In this document: positions 26,914 through 35,789 of the stretch, piece after piece
How the letters are laid out: the number at the start of each line of letters is the position of its first letter
Position numbering within the stretch: position 1 is the stretch's first letter
Assembly: GCF_900099685.1 (NCBI RefSeq)
Contig: NZ_FNDW01000010.1
Coordinates: 62,001-126,000, forward strand
Source of the DNA: Chryseobacterium taeanense
GTDB lineage: Bacteria; Bacteroidota; Bacteroidia; Flavobacteriales; Weeksellaceae
Reading direction: 5' to 3'
Length of the DNA: 64,000 nucleotides
Notes under the pieces: generated by a model
What the model saw: the letters and a program-made list of their open reading frames with translations, nothing else
Databases searched by the model: none
What the model was told of the DNA's origin: nothing
Program-made: the position numbers and the translations under genes

Positions 26914-28441
26914 AATTACTTTTAGATTGGTCGTATAGGAAGGAGGATAAATTTTCTATGGCTCTTAATTTTACCTCGCTCGCATCATCAGATTTTATAA
27001 TTTTTTCAAGAGTTTGGCTATAAGCAATTTTTGCAATGTTTCTGTAAGGGTCTGGTGAAGAGTCAGTTGCGGAAAGTCCAGGTATGATTTTACGGAGACG
27101 TCTTAGATGTTCGGCTTTTTGCGGGTATTTTTCAAGTTGCGAAACTTCGTAGATTCTTTTCAAAACTTTCAAACTAAAATTATCCAGTTGGCTTTCTAAG
27201 CCATATAGTTCGCTAGTTAAAACCGCTGCAACTCCTATTCCGCGAGGGCTTTCCTCTGGCTCATTTGCGACAACTTTACCATCATGATTTCTATTAAGCA
27301 CTCTGATTTCTTCTTTAACAAGTCCAGCAACCAATAAAGGGTCGTGCGTAGCTAAGATTGTATGGCTATCCTTGTTTATGCCACCTATATTTCTTAATCT
27401 TTCTAAATAATCCAGACCCCATGATGGATTTAGGTGGGTATCAGGTTCGTCAAGTACATATAGAGATTCAGAATCTTGAGTGAATCGCATTAATCCTAAT
27501 ACTGTTAATAACTGTTGCTCTCCCTCACTTAATTGCCGGGTATGAATAGCTTTATTGGTACCGCTTACTTTTACTCTGACCCTAAAATCTTCAACTAACT
27601 CGCTAAGCCGCATAGTATCTAATGCTTGAAAGAAAGCTTTAGGATCTTGTCCATATTCTTGGGCAAGATTATGTAGAGACTGTAGGTCTGGTAAATGTAA
27701 ATAAATTACTTCAATAGTTTCGCGTCTACGAAAGTCTGTATTAACAGTAATTTTGCGACTGAAGGGAGCCATGCTATGTTTACGAATTGTCGAAAGAAGT
27801 GCTCCAACGGGCCCTTTTGCACCCCAGAAATCTTCAGGAGATGCTCCTTTTTTAGCCCAATCCGGTTTCCTTAAAACTATAGTAGCAGAATCAAACCCTT
27901 TAATTCGAGGGAATTCCTCTAGAAATTTTACAATATCTTTATCGAAGGAAATATAGAAAGAGAGTAATGCAAATAGTCCGTGTATGGGTCGCGCATTAAT
28001 AAACTTTCTAAACGCTAGTTTTTCACCGGGAGTGACAGAATGTAATGTATCTTTGAGCGCGATGTAATCATGTGCTTTAAACAGCTCGTCAAAACGATCG
28101 CTTGCGCCAGAGTAATATCCTATAATATATCTGGGTGTCCAATTAGATTTGAGCTGACTAAATGTAATAGGGAGGTTATTAACTTTCGCTTTTGCAACCT
28201 TATTTTTTATCCCTTCAACCTCAATTATATGGCCTTGCATTTCGTACCTTATTGAGTATGAAAAGGGTGAAACATTTTTTAGATCAATATCTCTAAATAT
28301 TATAATTAAAGTTTCCAATAAATTACTTTTAGCAGAACCATTTCTACCCAACAATACTGTAATATCTATATTACTAAATGTAATTTGAAATCCCTCAAGA
28401 TTTTTCCATGCACTATTTATTGTCAAATCTAGTATTCTCAT
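26900..28441 (-). CDS. PtuA-like SMC/ABC-type ATPase (Septu-like sensor)
   Basis: The 513-residue protein starts with a RecF/SMC-like head. Its Walker A region is GRNGSAKS (residues 32-39), where Ala (codon GCT) replaces the usual Gly before Lys. An ABC signature QLSEGEQQLL, Walker B YVLDEPDTHLNP and H-loop ILATHDPLL follow, all in one chain without a long coiled coil. The size and partner gene match PtuA of Septu systems, which form complexes that hold the nuclease inactive until phage infection. Its ATG overlaps the hsdS stop codon by 4 bp (ATGA). It could alternatively be an ATPase of another OLD-like or AAA-HNH defence pair. Confidence 0.82.
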   Translation of the reverse strand: MRILDLTINSAWKNLEGFQITFSNIDITVLLGRNGSAKSNLLETLIIIFRDIDLKNVSPFSYSIRYEMQGHIIEVEGIKNKVAKAKVNNLPITFSQLKSNWTPRYIIGYYSGASDRFDELFKAHDYIALKDTLHSVTPGEKLAFRKFINARPIHGLFALLSFYISFDKDIVKFLEEFPRIKGFDSATIVLRKPDWAKKGASPEDFWGAKGPVGALLSTIRKHSMAPFSRKITVNTDFRRRETIEVIYLHLPDLQSLHNLAQEYGQDPKAFFQALDTMRLSELVEDFRVRVKVSGTNKAIHTRQLSEGEQQLLTVLGLMRFTQDSESLYVLDEPDTHLNPSWGLDYLERLRNIGGINKDSHTILATHDPLLVAGLVKEEIRVLNRNHDGKVVANEPEESPRGIGVAAVLTSELYGLESQLDNFSLKVLKRIYEVSQLEKYPQKAEHLRRLRKIIPGLSATDSSPDPYRNIAKIAYSQTLEKIIKSDDASEVKLRAIENLSSFLYDQSKSNYDLH

Positions 28442-30141
28442 TTCAATAATTTTATTGCTCCATTTTCTCCAATAGGTACTTCTATTAACTTCTTGTTTCT
28501 TGCCTCCCTTAGAAGGTCATAAAAAATATCAATCTCATTTTCTAGACGACAAGCAATTAAAAGTTCTTCTGGATTTGCCACACCACCTAAATTTTCTAAT
28601 CGAGCTATTAATTCGGAAGATTTTTCGATAGGCTTAGCTTTCATAAATTTATTAATTTTTTTGGGATTTTTTAATTTATTCTCGTGGTCTATATCTTTTG
28701 TAGAATCTTTTTTATGATGCTCGTTCAATTTATTTAGAATATTACTATTTTGGTTTAGTTTAGATCTTGCTTTATTAATTCTGGAAGATACATTCACTTT
28801 ATCAATATATACTAAAGCGTCGTTGTGGGTTGAAATATGAGAAGAGAAAAAGCCGGAAAATGCCTTCTTATAGATCAAACTCTCGGTTCTTTTAATTAAT
28901 TCTAATGCCTTACTGTATTTAGCAATTATATTGTCTAAATTCTGGATTGCCGTGTTAACAATACTAACAATTGAATTTTGTTCCGCAATAGGGGGGATCG
29001 GTATAGGAATATTTGATAATGATGTTAAGTTAATTGACGCTAGATTAACTGTTTGACTCGCATTTGAGAAGAAATAATCTTTAGCATCATCGGACTTCGT
29101 ATATATGCTAATATACTCAGGGTTTATATACTGAGAAAATACCCTTGCACGAAAAATATGATTTTGATGAATGCAGTCGTTAATTTCATTTTTCCACACC
29201 GTTCCTCTACCAAGCTTATCGCGATCTCCACCTTCTGTAAAAAGTATGTCTCCATACAGAAGTTTATATTTATCGAGGTCCGAACTCAAAACCTCAATAT
29301 ATTTAATTTCGTTAAGATCTAAAAAACCGTCTTGAACATTGGCAACGCGTAAATACGGTAATTGAATTGTCTCGCGCCCATCAAGTTTTCTGCCTTTTGT
29401 CACCCCTCCAATTACCTCTGCAACATTAATTAATCTACTCCAGACCCAGTTTTTTGGCACTGTTATCTCTGTATTTTCCACAAAATCAAATGCATCAGTA
29501 CTAAGTTTTACTTTGGAATTTGCTTCGATTCTTTGATTAAAATAGTCTGTTAAAAGATCTATTAATTCTGTGTTATCTTTTAGTCCTTGGTTTGTATTAG
29601 TTAAATATCCTCGGGCGGCATCATTAATAATTTTCCGTTTAAGCTTAAAAACTGTTTTCGGAATAGCTTCCAATTTTGGTAAATAATTATTGATGGTAGA
29701 TAAAGCAGTTCCCACTTTTTTTACAATAATTGTTTGTTCAGCGATAGAAGGAATTGGGACCTTTAGTGTTCGGAGATTTTGTATCGTAATTTGCGGTTGT
29801 GCAGAACCTGTGATGATTATGCTTTTGTCAACTGATTTAATTGCAATTTCCAAAAAATCATCAGTTATTTCAGGTATTAATGACTCAATTATAATTGAAT
29901 TAGAAGTTACATACGAATTAGGAACAGTTCTATGTAACTGACCAATAGTACCACGACTTGCTATAATAAGTTTAGAATCACTAAACATAAAGTCTTGATA
30001 GAATCCTATTACGCCATTTGCGCCATACACGGAGTAACCCTCTTTAGACATTTCTTTTGTTGAAAGCCCCTTACCGTAGGACAGACTACAAAAATCTCCC
30101 AAGGGCACCATCTTCCAATGCTTCGGTAACGTATCACTCAT
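28438..30141 (-). CDS. hsdS: Type I restriction-modification specificity subunit S
   Basis: The 567-residue protein has two target recognition domains separated by conserved helical spacers. TRD1 begins MSDTLPKHWKMVPLGDFCSL, and a spacer with IPIPSIAEQTIIVKK follows. TRD2 begins VPKNWVWSRLINVAEVIGG, with IPIPPIAEQNSIVSIV after it. It therefore should recognise a bipartite asymmetric DNA site with HsdM. The C-terminal ~110 residues include a charged linker and a helical domain (SSELIARLENLGG) seen in longer HsdS proteins. The start overlaps the hsdM stop by one base (TAATG) and the end overlaps the ATPase start (ATGA), so the four genes are one operon. Confidence 0.93.
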   Translation of the reverse strand: MSDTLPKHWKMVPLGDFCSLSYGKGLSTKEMSKEGYSVYGANGVIGFYQDFMFSDSKLIIASRGTIGQLHRTVPNSYVTSNSIIIESLIPEITDDFLEIAIKSVDKSIIITGSAQPQITIQNLRTLKVPIPSIAEQTIIVKKVGTALSTINNYLPKLEAIPKTVFKLKRKIINDAARGYLTNTNQGLKDNTELIDLLTDYFNQRIEANSKVKLSTDAFDFVENTEITVPKNWVWSRLINVAEVIGGVTKGRKLDGRETIQLPYLRVANVQDGFLDLNEIKYIEVLSSDLDKYKLLYGDILFTEGGDRDKLGRGTVWKNEINDCIHQNHIFRARVFSQYINPEYISIYTKSDDAKDYFFSNASQTVNLASINLTSLSNIPIPIPPIAEQNSIVSIVNTAIQNLDNIIAKYSKALELIKRTESLIYKKAFSGFFSSHISTHNDALVYIDKVNVSSRINKARSKLNQNSNILNKLNEHHKKDSTKDIDHENKLKNPKKINKFMKAKPIEKSSELIARLENLGGVANPEELLIACRLENEIDIFYDLLREARNKKLIEVPIGENGAIKLLK

Positions 30142-31277
30142 TATTTTTTTTCTAATAAATTTGATAATTCTTTTAAACTATCAATAATTGATTCTAATTC
30201 TGAAATAGTATCATTTGTTATATCTTCAATTTCGAAATAGTTATCTTCAATACTTTCATTCTCAATGAGCCAGCTAATATCCAAATTATAATTTCTAGCT
30301 CTTATCTGATCAATACCAAATTTTCTAAATCGACCATCGTCTCCACCATCGATTCTTTGAGCATCACCGTCTGGTCTTTCACCATAATTTTCGATAAAAT
30401 CAAAAAAATGATTATCTGTTAATGGCCTTCCTTTTTTTGTAACACTAGGTATGTTTGTACGGGCATCATAAAACCAAATGTGCTTAGTAGGAGAGCCCTT
30501 TTGAATAAAAACGACGACAGCTTTTACATTTGCATAAGGAAGAAATGTTCCATTAGGTAACTTTAATATAGTATGAACGTTGTACTCCGGCATAGTTATC
30601 TTCCATAACTCTAAGGCCTTTTCATCTGATAGTACATTATCAGGAAGAACAATTGCTGTTCTACCATTGTCTTGTAAACTATTTAGAACATGTTGAACAA
30701 AGTTTAATTGTTTGTTACTGGTTTTAATTCTAAAATCTTTTCTATCTGGAATTTGGTTTAAACCTTTATTTCCAAAAGGCGGATTTGTGAGGATACATGA
30801 AAAAAGGTTTTTATCAAAAGGATCATAAATTGTGTCACCTAATTTGATATTTGGTTCTATTCCGTGCAGAAAAAGATTCATTTGGGCCATTCTCCTAGGT
30901 CTTGTAACCAATTCTTGTCCAAAATATGTTTTATTAAACAGCTTTATCTTGTCTTCGGCTGACAGTAGTTTAGTGCTCTGCTGCCTTTTAAACCATTCAT
31001 AGCTTGAAATTATGAAGCCACCCGTACCGCAAGCTACGTCAGAAAGCGTAAAATTTTGTGATTCAAATGGATTGGGTTTCATAACTTGAACAATAGTATT
31101 TATCAATGGTCTAGGGGTGAAATACTGTCCTGCACCTTTTTTACTTTCATTTGCAGCTTTTTCAAGCAGACCTTCGAACATAGAGCCTAAAACATCTTCA
31201 TCATAGGAGGACCAATTTACTTGGTCAATTAATGTCAATAGTCTTTTTAAGCTGCTAGAACTGCGTATTTTTGCCAT
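30141..31277 (-). CDS. hsdM: Type I restriction-modification methyltransferase subunit M (N-terminus incomplete)
   Basis: From the first ATG the frame gives 378 residues with the adenine-methyltransferase core. FTPRPLI (53-59) precedes the SAM motif DVACGTGG (80-87) and the catalytic NPPF (165-168), followed by the HsdM C-terminal region. Type I M subunits are usually about 480-530 residues; this one lacks most of the helical HsdM N-terminal domain. The in-frame sequence upstream does encode HsdM-like residues (see 31278-31526) but without a start codon. With HsdS it would methylate N6-adenine in the host. No hsdR gene is in the window. Activity is uncertain if the N-terminal domain is not translated. 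Confidence 0.85.
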   Translation of the reverse strand: MAKIRSSSSLKRLLTLIDQVNWSSYDEDVLGSMFEGLLEKAANESKKGAGQYFTPRPLINTIVQVMKPNPFESQNFTLSDVACGTGGFIISSYEWFKRQQSTKLLSAEDKIKLFNKTYFGQELVTRPRRMAQMNLFLHGIEPNIKLGDTIYDPFDKNLFSCILTNPPFGNKGLNQIPDRKDFRIKTSNKQLNFVQHVLNSLQDNGRTAIVLPDNVLSDEKALELWKITMPEYNVHTILKLPNGTFLPYANVKAVVVFIQKGSPTKHIWFYDARTNIPSVTKKGRPLTDNHFFDFIENYGERPDGDAQRIDGGDDGRFRKFGIDQIRARNYNLDISWLIENESIEDNYFEIEDITNDTISELESIIDSLKELSNLLEKK

Positions 31278-31526
31278 TGGCTGACTAAAAATACTTCCTA
31301 AAATACTTTTTTCAGTGCTTAGTTCATTTAAAACCTCATTGTATTTTATTAGGAGATCTTCTTTATCGTGAATAATAAGGTCATTCCAAGAACAACCTAT
31401 TGGAATATTGATATCCCTTTCTTCTGCAATTTTAAGAAATATAAGATATGTTAATTCTTCTATATAGTCGCTGTAATCTACTCCTTCAAAAACATCACCT
31501 GAAAAATATCCAAACGGGAAAGTATT
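31278..31526 (-). pseudogene. HsdM N-terminal remnant, in frame but without a start codon
   Basis: Reading on the minus strand and in frame with hsdM, this stretch encodes 83 residues. Among them is VDYSDYIEELTYLIFLKIAE, typical of the HsdM N-terminal helical domain. A TGA at 31527-31529 precedes it and there is no ATG, GTG or TTG in suitable position. The first 10-15 residues expected for HsdM are missing, so the gene appears broken or rearranged near 31500-31530. Between here and the Csp terminator at 31661 I see no supported gene. Confidence 0.6.
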
Positions 31527-31660
31527 TCAACATTAGCAGTAATACCATGAGGAGCTGGAAAAAAAGTTTACTGTTGAATTTAAAAATCAGTTACCGGAAT
31601 CGTAGAATTAATAACTATTATGGAGAAATAAGTGAAGTTTGAACTGAAGCAAAATAAAAA

Positions 31661-31682
31661 AGCCTGCACAAAAAGGCAGGCT
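31661..31682 (-). terminator. Intrinsic terminator of the cold-shock gene
   Basis: The stem AGCCTGC / GCAGGCT with an A-rich loop is followed on the minus strand by TTTTTTA. It lies 37 bp past the Csp stop codon and marks where ordinary chromosomal genes resume. Confidence 0.85.
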
Positions 31683-31718
31683 CTGTTCATTACAGCCGTA
31701 TCGTACGGGGTGTAAATC

Positions 31719-31913
31719 TTATGCTAATTTTACATTAACTGCGTTCAATCCTTTTTTTCCCTGCTCTACATCATAGGTTACCATATCGTTTTCACGGATG
31801 TTTGTGTTGTTTAAACCTGTAGAGTGTACGAAAATGTCTCCTCCTCCGTTTGCAGGAGAAATAAATCCGAAGCCTTTTGCTTCATTGTAAAATTTTACTG
31901 TGCCTTGTTGCAT
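31719..31913 (-). CDS. Cold-shock domain protein (CspA family)
   Basis: The 64-residue protein is a single cold-shock domain. It has the RNP1 motif KGFGFIS and the RNP2-like DIFVHST, and starts GTVKFYNEAKGFGF. Such proteins bind single-stranded nucleic acid and melt RNA structure. It is directly downstream of a DEAD-box helicase on the same strand, a pairing expected for cold adaptation. A 90-bp gap and its own terminator leave it open whether the two are cotranscribed. Length is normal. Confidence 0.95.
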   Translation of the reverse strand: MQQGTVKFYNEAKGFGFISPANGGGDIFVHSTGLNNTNIRENDMVTYDVEQGKKGLNAVNVKLA

Positions 31914-32002
31914 TGTAATTGTATTAAAAATTGTTATTATATTGGCAGACAGCCGGCTGAAGAAATATTCTACAGTAAATGTCTGTACTTTTTATATTGA
32001 TG

Positions 32003-33130
32003 TTACTGAAATACACGGTGCTGTGCCATCACGGGTACCGTAAATCCTATAAGTTTCTGTATATTTTTCAGGTCAGAACGTTCTTCCTGATCGCAGAACG
32101 AAACAGCTTTGCCTTCGGCTCCTGCTCTTCCGGTTCTTCCGATACGGTGTACATATGTTTCAGGGACATTGGGAAGTTCATAGTTCACGACATACGACAG
32201 CTCATCTATGTCAATTCCCCGTGCGGCAATATCTGTGGCGATCAGTACCCGTATTTTACTGTTTCTGAAATCCTCCAGGGCTTTTTGTCTTGCATTCTGA
32301 GACTTGTTTCCATGGATGGCAGCAGCAAAAATTCCGGTCTGTGCCAGTTGTTTTACTAATCTGTCTGCGCCATGCTTCGTTCGGGTAAAAACCAGAGAAC
32401 GAAGGATAGACGGATCTTTCAGCAGGCTGATAAGCAATCCTGTTTTATGATTCTTTTCAACAAAATATACCGACTGTTCTATCGTTTTTGCAGTTGATGA
32501 AACAGGATTTACAGTGATTTCAATAGGATTGTTGAGGATGGTATCTGCAAATTTACGGATAGTGTGAGGCATGGTGGCCGAGAAAAACAACGTCTGTCTT
32601 TTCTGATTAACCAGCTTCAGCACTTTTTTTACATCATTCACAAAGCCCATATCCAGCATACGGTCTGCTTCATCCAGTACCAGTATTTCAATTTTAGAAA
32701 GATTGATATGGCCTTGGCTGCACAGATCCAGGAGTCTTCCCGGAGTTGCTATAAGGATATCCACCCTTTTTCTTAATGAGGAGATCTGGTTGCCCTGAGA
32801 CACACCACCAAAAATTGAAAGCTGCGATAAAGGCAGGTATTTGCTGTACAGTTTAAAGTTTTCCTCGATCTGTAGAGCAAGTTCCCGGGTAGGGGTGAGA
32901 ATCAGGGTGCGGATCATCTGATGATCGGGGCTGTGCTTTTTTAAAAGCTGAAGAACCGGCATGGCAAATGCTGCTGTTTTTCCTGTTCCGGTCTGTGCAC
33001 AGCCGATAATATCTCTGCCTTCCAGAATATGCGGTATCGCTTTGCTCTGGATTTCGGTAGGTTTAGAATATCCCGCTTCTGTTACGGCGCGGATGATAGG
33101 GTTTATTAAATTAAGATTTTTGAAATTCAT
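32003..33130 (-). CDS. DEAD-box RNA helicase, RhlE-like
   Basis: The 375-residue protein contains only the two RecA-like helicase domains. The motifs are the Q motif (PTEIQSKAIP), AQTGTGKT (45-52), PTRELALQ, VLDEADRMLD, FFSATMP, RGIDIDELSYVVNYE and HRIGRTGRAG. No C-terminal RNA-binding extension is present; the protein stops shortly after motif VI, so it is close to the minimal core. It should unwind RNA duplexes in ribosome assembly or decay. A possible promoter at 33549 would give it a leader of about 410 nt, in keeping with cold-shock regulation together with the adjacent Csp gene. Confidence 0.92.
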   Translation of the reverse strand: MNFKNLNLINPIIRAVTEAGYSKPTEIQSKAIPHILEGRDIIGCAQTGTGKTAAFAMPVLQLLKKHSPDHQMIRTLILTPTRELALQIEENFKLYSKYLPLSQLSIFGGVSQGNQISSLRKRVDILIATPGRLLDLCSQGHINLSKIEILVLDEADRMLDMGFVNDVKKVLKLVNQKRQTLFFSATMPHTIRKFADTILNNPIEITVNPVSSTAKTIEQSVYFVEKNHKTGLLISLLKDPSILRSLVFTRTKHGADRLVKQLAQTGIFAAAIHGNKSQNARQKALEDFRNSKIRVLIATDIAARGIDIDELSYVVNYELPNVPETYVHRIGRTGRAGAEGKAVSFCDQEERSDLKNIQKLIGFTVPVMAQHRVFQ

Positions 33131-33548
33131 TGTTTTGATTGCCTCTGAGGCTTTAGTGAGTCAGGATTTGTCTGAAATTCTGAAAAAATGACTGTCAGAA
33201 TATGTTTTCTATAAGCATTTCTTTACGGTCATGTATGATAACGAAGTTCCTTTAAGCGGGGAAAACCTGTTATTGAGTGTCTGCTTTATCTTTTTTAAGT
33301 AAATCTTTACCAGACTGTGTAGCCAGTATATGATTTCTTCTGATTATAAAAAAAGAAATATTTTCCTTATCTGAGTGAGTTCTGTTTTCTGTTGCTCCGA
33401 TGGTTCAGCTGGCCTGTATAAATATTCATCTGTAAAAGATTTAAGGTTAAAAAATGGCGGCTGAAAAAGCAGAAACTGTAAAAGAAAAAAATGGTATTCT
33501 AAACTGTGACAGAAAGCAAAGGCAGAGGCCTGTTTGTTGATCTTGGTG

Positions 33549-33556
33549 CAAACATA
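33549..33556 (-). promoter_or_regulatory. Possible -7 box for the DEAD-box helicase with a long leader
   Basis: On the minus strand TATGTTTG matches TAnnTTTG. It would start transcription about 410 nt upstream of the helicase ATG. No standard -33 element was found. The 33131-33548 interval holds no convincing gene, which suits an untranslated leader. Confidence 0.3.
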
Positions 33557-33647
33557 CAACAAATTTTTGGAATAAAAGTGAATATAATTAATTGATTATC
33601 AAAAATATAATCGTAGCTTACGCCCACTGAAACAAATTGTTTGCATA

Positions 33648-34607
33648 GTGCGGATGATTTTTAGTCTCCAAAAAATGCAAACATATATCCCCGAAACCCA
33701 GGTTCAGACGGAATCCCTGGCAATGACTTCCGGATTGCCGGTAAAGATTGCTTACTTTATTATGGTGCATCATCAGCCGGAGAAGTTCAAAAGCCTTTTT
33801 CAGAAGATCTATACGCGGGATCAGGTTTATCTTATTCATATCGACCGGAAGGCAAAATCTTTATTTACCGAAGAAATTCAGCAGTTTCTCATCCGGTTTC
33901 CCAATGCGTATATCTTAGAAAGTATGAATATCAATCCGGGAGGATTCAGCATTATTCAGACAGAGATCAATGCCATGGAGTTTCTTTTAAATGTAAATGA
34001 AGGTTGGGATTTTTTCATCAACCTCAGCGGAGAAGACCAGCCTCTCAAATCACAGAAAATCATTCGTAAATTCCTCGGACAGAACAGAAATAAGAACTAT
34101 CTCTTTTATTACGATCAGAAATTTTACAGACCCGATACACTACAGAGAATCCATAATCACTTCACCGAACTCGCTTACAAAATTTCCTCTCTCATATACA
34201 AAAGAGAATTTATGAAAGGCGTGGTACCCTATATCGGTGGCAAATGGGTGATTTTTACCCGTGAAACCTGCCGGTTCTTCAGTGCGAATGATAAAGTAAT
34301 GCTTTTTGAAGACTTTTACCTGCATACTTTTCTTCCCGGAGATTCCTATTTTCAGACTGTTCTCATGAATACGGTTTTCAGTGAGATTATTGTAAATGAT
34401 GATAAACGAGCGGTATCTGTTTCCGGGCGTAACTCCGGAGAACAGATTGAAGATCTTAAAAATAACAATCAGCTTTTTATCAGAAAGCTCGACCCGGAAG
34501 AAGATGAAGAAATCTTAAAATACATTGATGAAAGCTATAATTCGGCACTTCCTGAAATCAGTGATGTGGAAAGGGAACTTAAAATAAACCGCCATCAGGA
34601 GAACTGA
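33648..34607 (+). CDS. GT14-family (core-2/I-branching type) glycosyltransferase
   Basis: The 319-residue frame matches the core-2/I-branching beta-1,6-N-acetylglucosaminyltransferase family. The recognisable parts are KIAYFIMVHHQPEKF, VYLIHIDRKA, FFINLSGEDQPLKS and the acidic FEDFYLHTF region. Bacterial members probably add sugars to surface polysaccharide or glycoprotein. No signal peptide or membrane segment is seen, so it likely acts in the cytoplasm. ATGs at 33675 and 33723 are alternative starts; the last begins just before the conserved domain. It stands alone between the helicase and a spacer without genes. Confidence 0.85.
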   Translation: MRMIFSLQKMQTYIPETQVQTESLAMTSGLPVKIAYFIMVHHQPEKFKSLFQKIYTRDQVYLIHIDRKAKSLFTEEIQQFLIRFPNAYILESMNINPGGFSIIQTEINAMEFLLNVNEGWDFFINLSGEDQPLKSQKIIRKFLGQNRNKNYLFYYDQKFYRPDTLQRIHNHFTELAYKISSLIYKREFMKGVVPYIGGKWVIFTRETCRFFSANDKVMLFEDFYLHTFLPGDSYFQTVLMNTVFSEIIVNDDKRAVSVSGRNSGEQIEDLKNNNQLFIRKLDPEEDEEILKYIDESYNSALPEISDVERELKINRHQEN

Positions 34608-35051
34608 TCCTGCATTTCGGGTAAGATTGATACTATATCCAGTGAGGAAATAGTATTGATTGTCGTTGAAAAATCTCACCATCATTTAAAGAAGATTATT
34701 GTGTTCTTGTGTCTCTACAGGAAAACAGCAGATTATCTGCTTGATATCAAAAAGAATAATTCTCACACTCATGCTCTAAAACTCTACTATTCCCGAAATC
34801 AAGCCTATTCTCAGGTCAAAATGTAGTATAAGTTTTATAGCTTGTAGTTTTAATTGAACCCTAACGTCGTAATAATTGTACAATTTTATTTTAACAATTA
34901 AAATATCTTTATCACATGGTAATGACATATGCATTTTTGGTACCTAGTTATACTAATAATTGATAATGTAGGGATTGGAATAATTGTAAAATCACCATAA
35001 CAACACCCGGAAGGGTAAAGAATCAAACTGAGCCATAAACAATATATTGAC
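34608..35051. other. Non-coding spacer, no feature seen
   Basis: This 444-bp AT-rich stretch contains no frame with a plausible start and composition, no strong hairpin and no tandem repeat. Promoter-like words are scattered but none fits the consensus well. Confidence 0.5.
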
Positions 35052-35594
35052 ATGAAAGTTAAAACATTAGTACTGAGCAGGCATACCTTTCGCAATCTAA
35101 CGAGGGTGCTTTTGCTTATACTATGGTTTAGCAGTTTAATGGTTAAAGCACAGATATTTTCGGAAGAACGGTTTAACATATATGTCAGTGACGGCGCTTT
35201 TATTTACTCTGCTGAACTGTCCGAGAATGCTGGGCTAAAACAAGCTTCTGTTTCAGATAAGCATAAAGAGAGTAGCAGCCATTTCAGGAAAAAGAAAGTG
35301 AAAGAACAGGCCTGTCACTTTAGAAAGGGTAACTCTAAAACTTTGGCTTATAGCTACCGATCCAACCACCCGAAAAGGCATACCTGGGGTATTTCCGGCA
35401 GTAACCGTTGGATGGGTATATTATGCCACAACAAGATTTCAGGGTATGGGATTCTTGTTGCTCCGTTTTTTTATGATCTGTTGCTCCTGCTGGCAATGAT
35501 GCTTTTTCTATGGTCTTTCTACAACAGCTTATCTTTAAATAAAATCTGCATATTCTTTTGTTGTCGTCCGCCACCCGGTAAATACATTGTTTAA
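35052..35594 (+). CDS. Hypothetical membrane-anchored secreted protein
   Basis: The 180-residue frame has an N-terminal signal-like helix (VLLLILWFSSLMVKAQ) and a ~90-residue basic, Ser/Lys/His-rich region. A C-terminal membrane segment (FFYDLLLLLAMMLFLWSF) and a short Cys-containing tail follow. No known domain is recognised. It precedes the VGIG-repeat fibre protein on the same strand by 195 bp, and small membrane proteins in such positions may be accessory factors. The coding call rests on the signal peptide and length; it could be spurious. Confidence 0.5.
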   Translation: MKVKTLVLSRHTFRNLTRVLLLILWFSSLMVKAQIFSEERFNIYVSDGAFIYSAELSENAGLKQASVSDKHKESSSHFRKKKVKEQACHFRKGNSKTLAYSYRSNHPKRHTWGISGSNRWMGILCHNKISGYGILVAPFFYDLLLLLAMMLFLWSFYNSLSLNKICIFFCCRPPPGKYIV

Positions 35595-35738
35595 TATTAG
35601 AGCGGGGATAGTAATCCATAAAAATATATTACATAAAACCTGCTTACGAATAACAGATTCATTTGAATGAATTTCATTAAGGACGTTCTTTTTGTAGAAG
35701 TCTTTATTGTATTTTGAATATATGCTAAAAACTGATAT

Positions 35739-35761
35739 CATTTATCAAGAAGTGATAAATG
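35739..35761. promoter_or_regulatory. Inverted repeat upstream of the fibre-like gene
   Basis: CATTTATCA / TGATAAATG form a perfect 9-bp inverted repeat around a 5-nt centre. It ends 28 bp before the ATG at 35790. It could be an operator for a dimeric regulator or a leader hairpin. Confidence 0.45.
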
Positions 35762-35789
35762 CTTACATTAAACCAACTAATTTTTAAAC

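Noticed and set aside
31448..31642. Rightward 64-residue frame upstream of hsdM
   Set aside because: It is antisense to the HsdM N-terminal remnant over half its length and has no recognisable features.
33344..33562. Leftward 72-residue frame upstream of the helicase
   Set aside because: It has no domain or signal features and lies in a probable mRNA leader.
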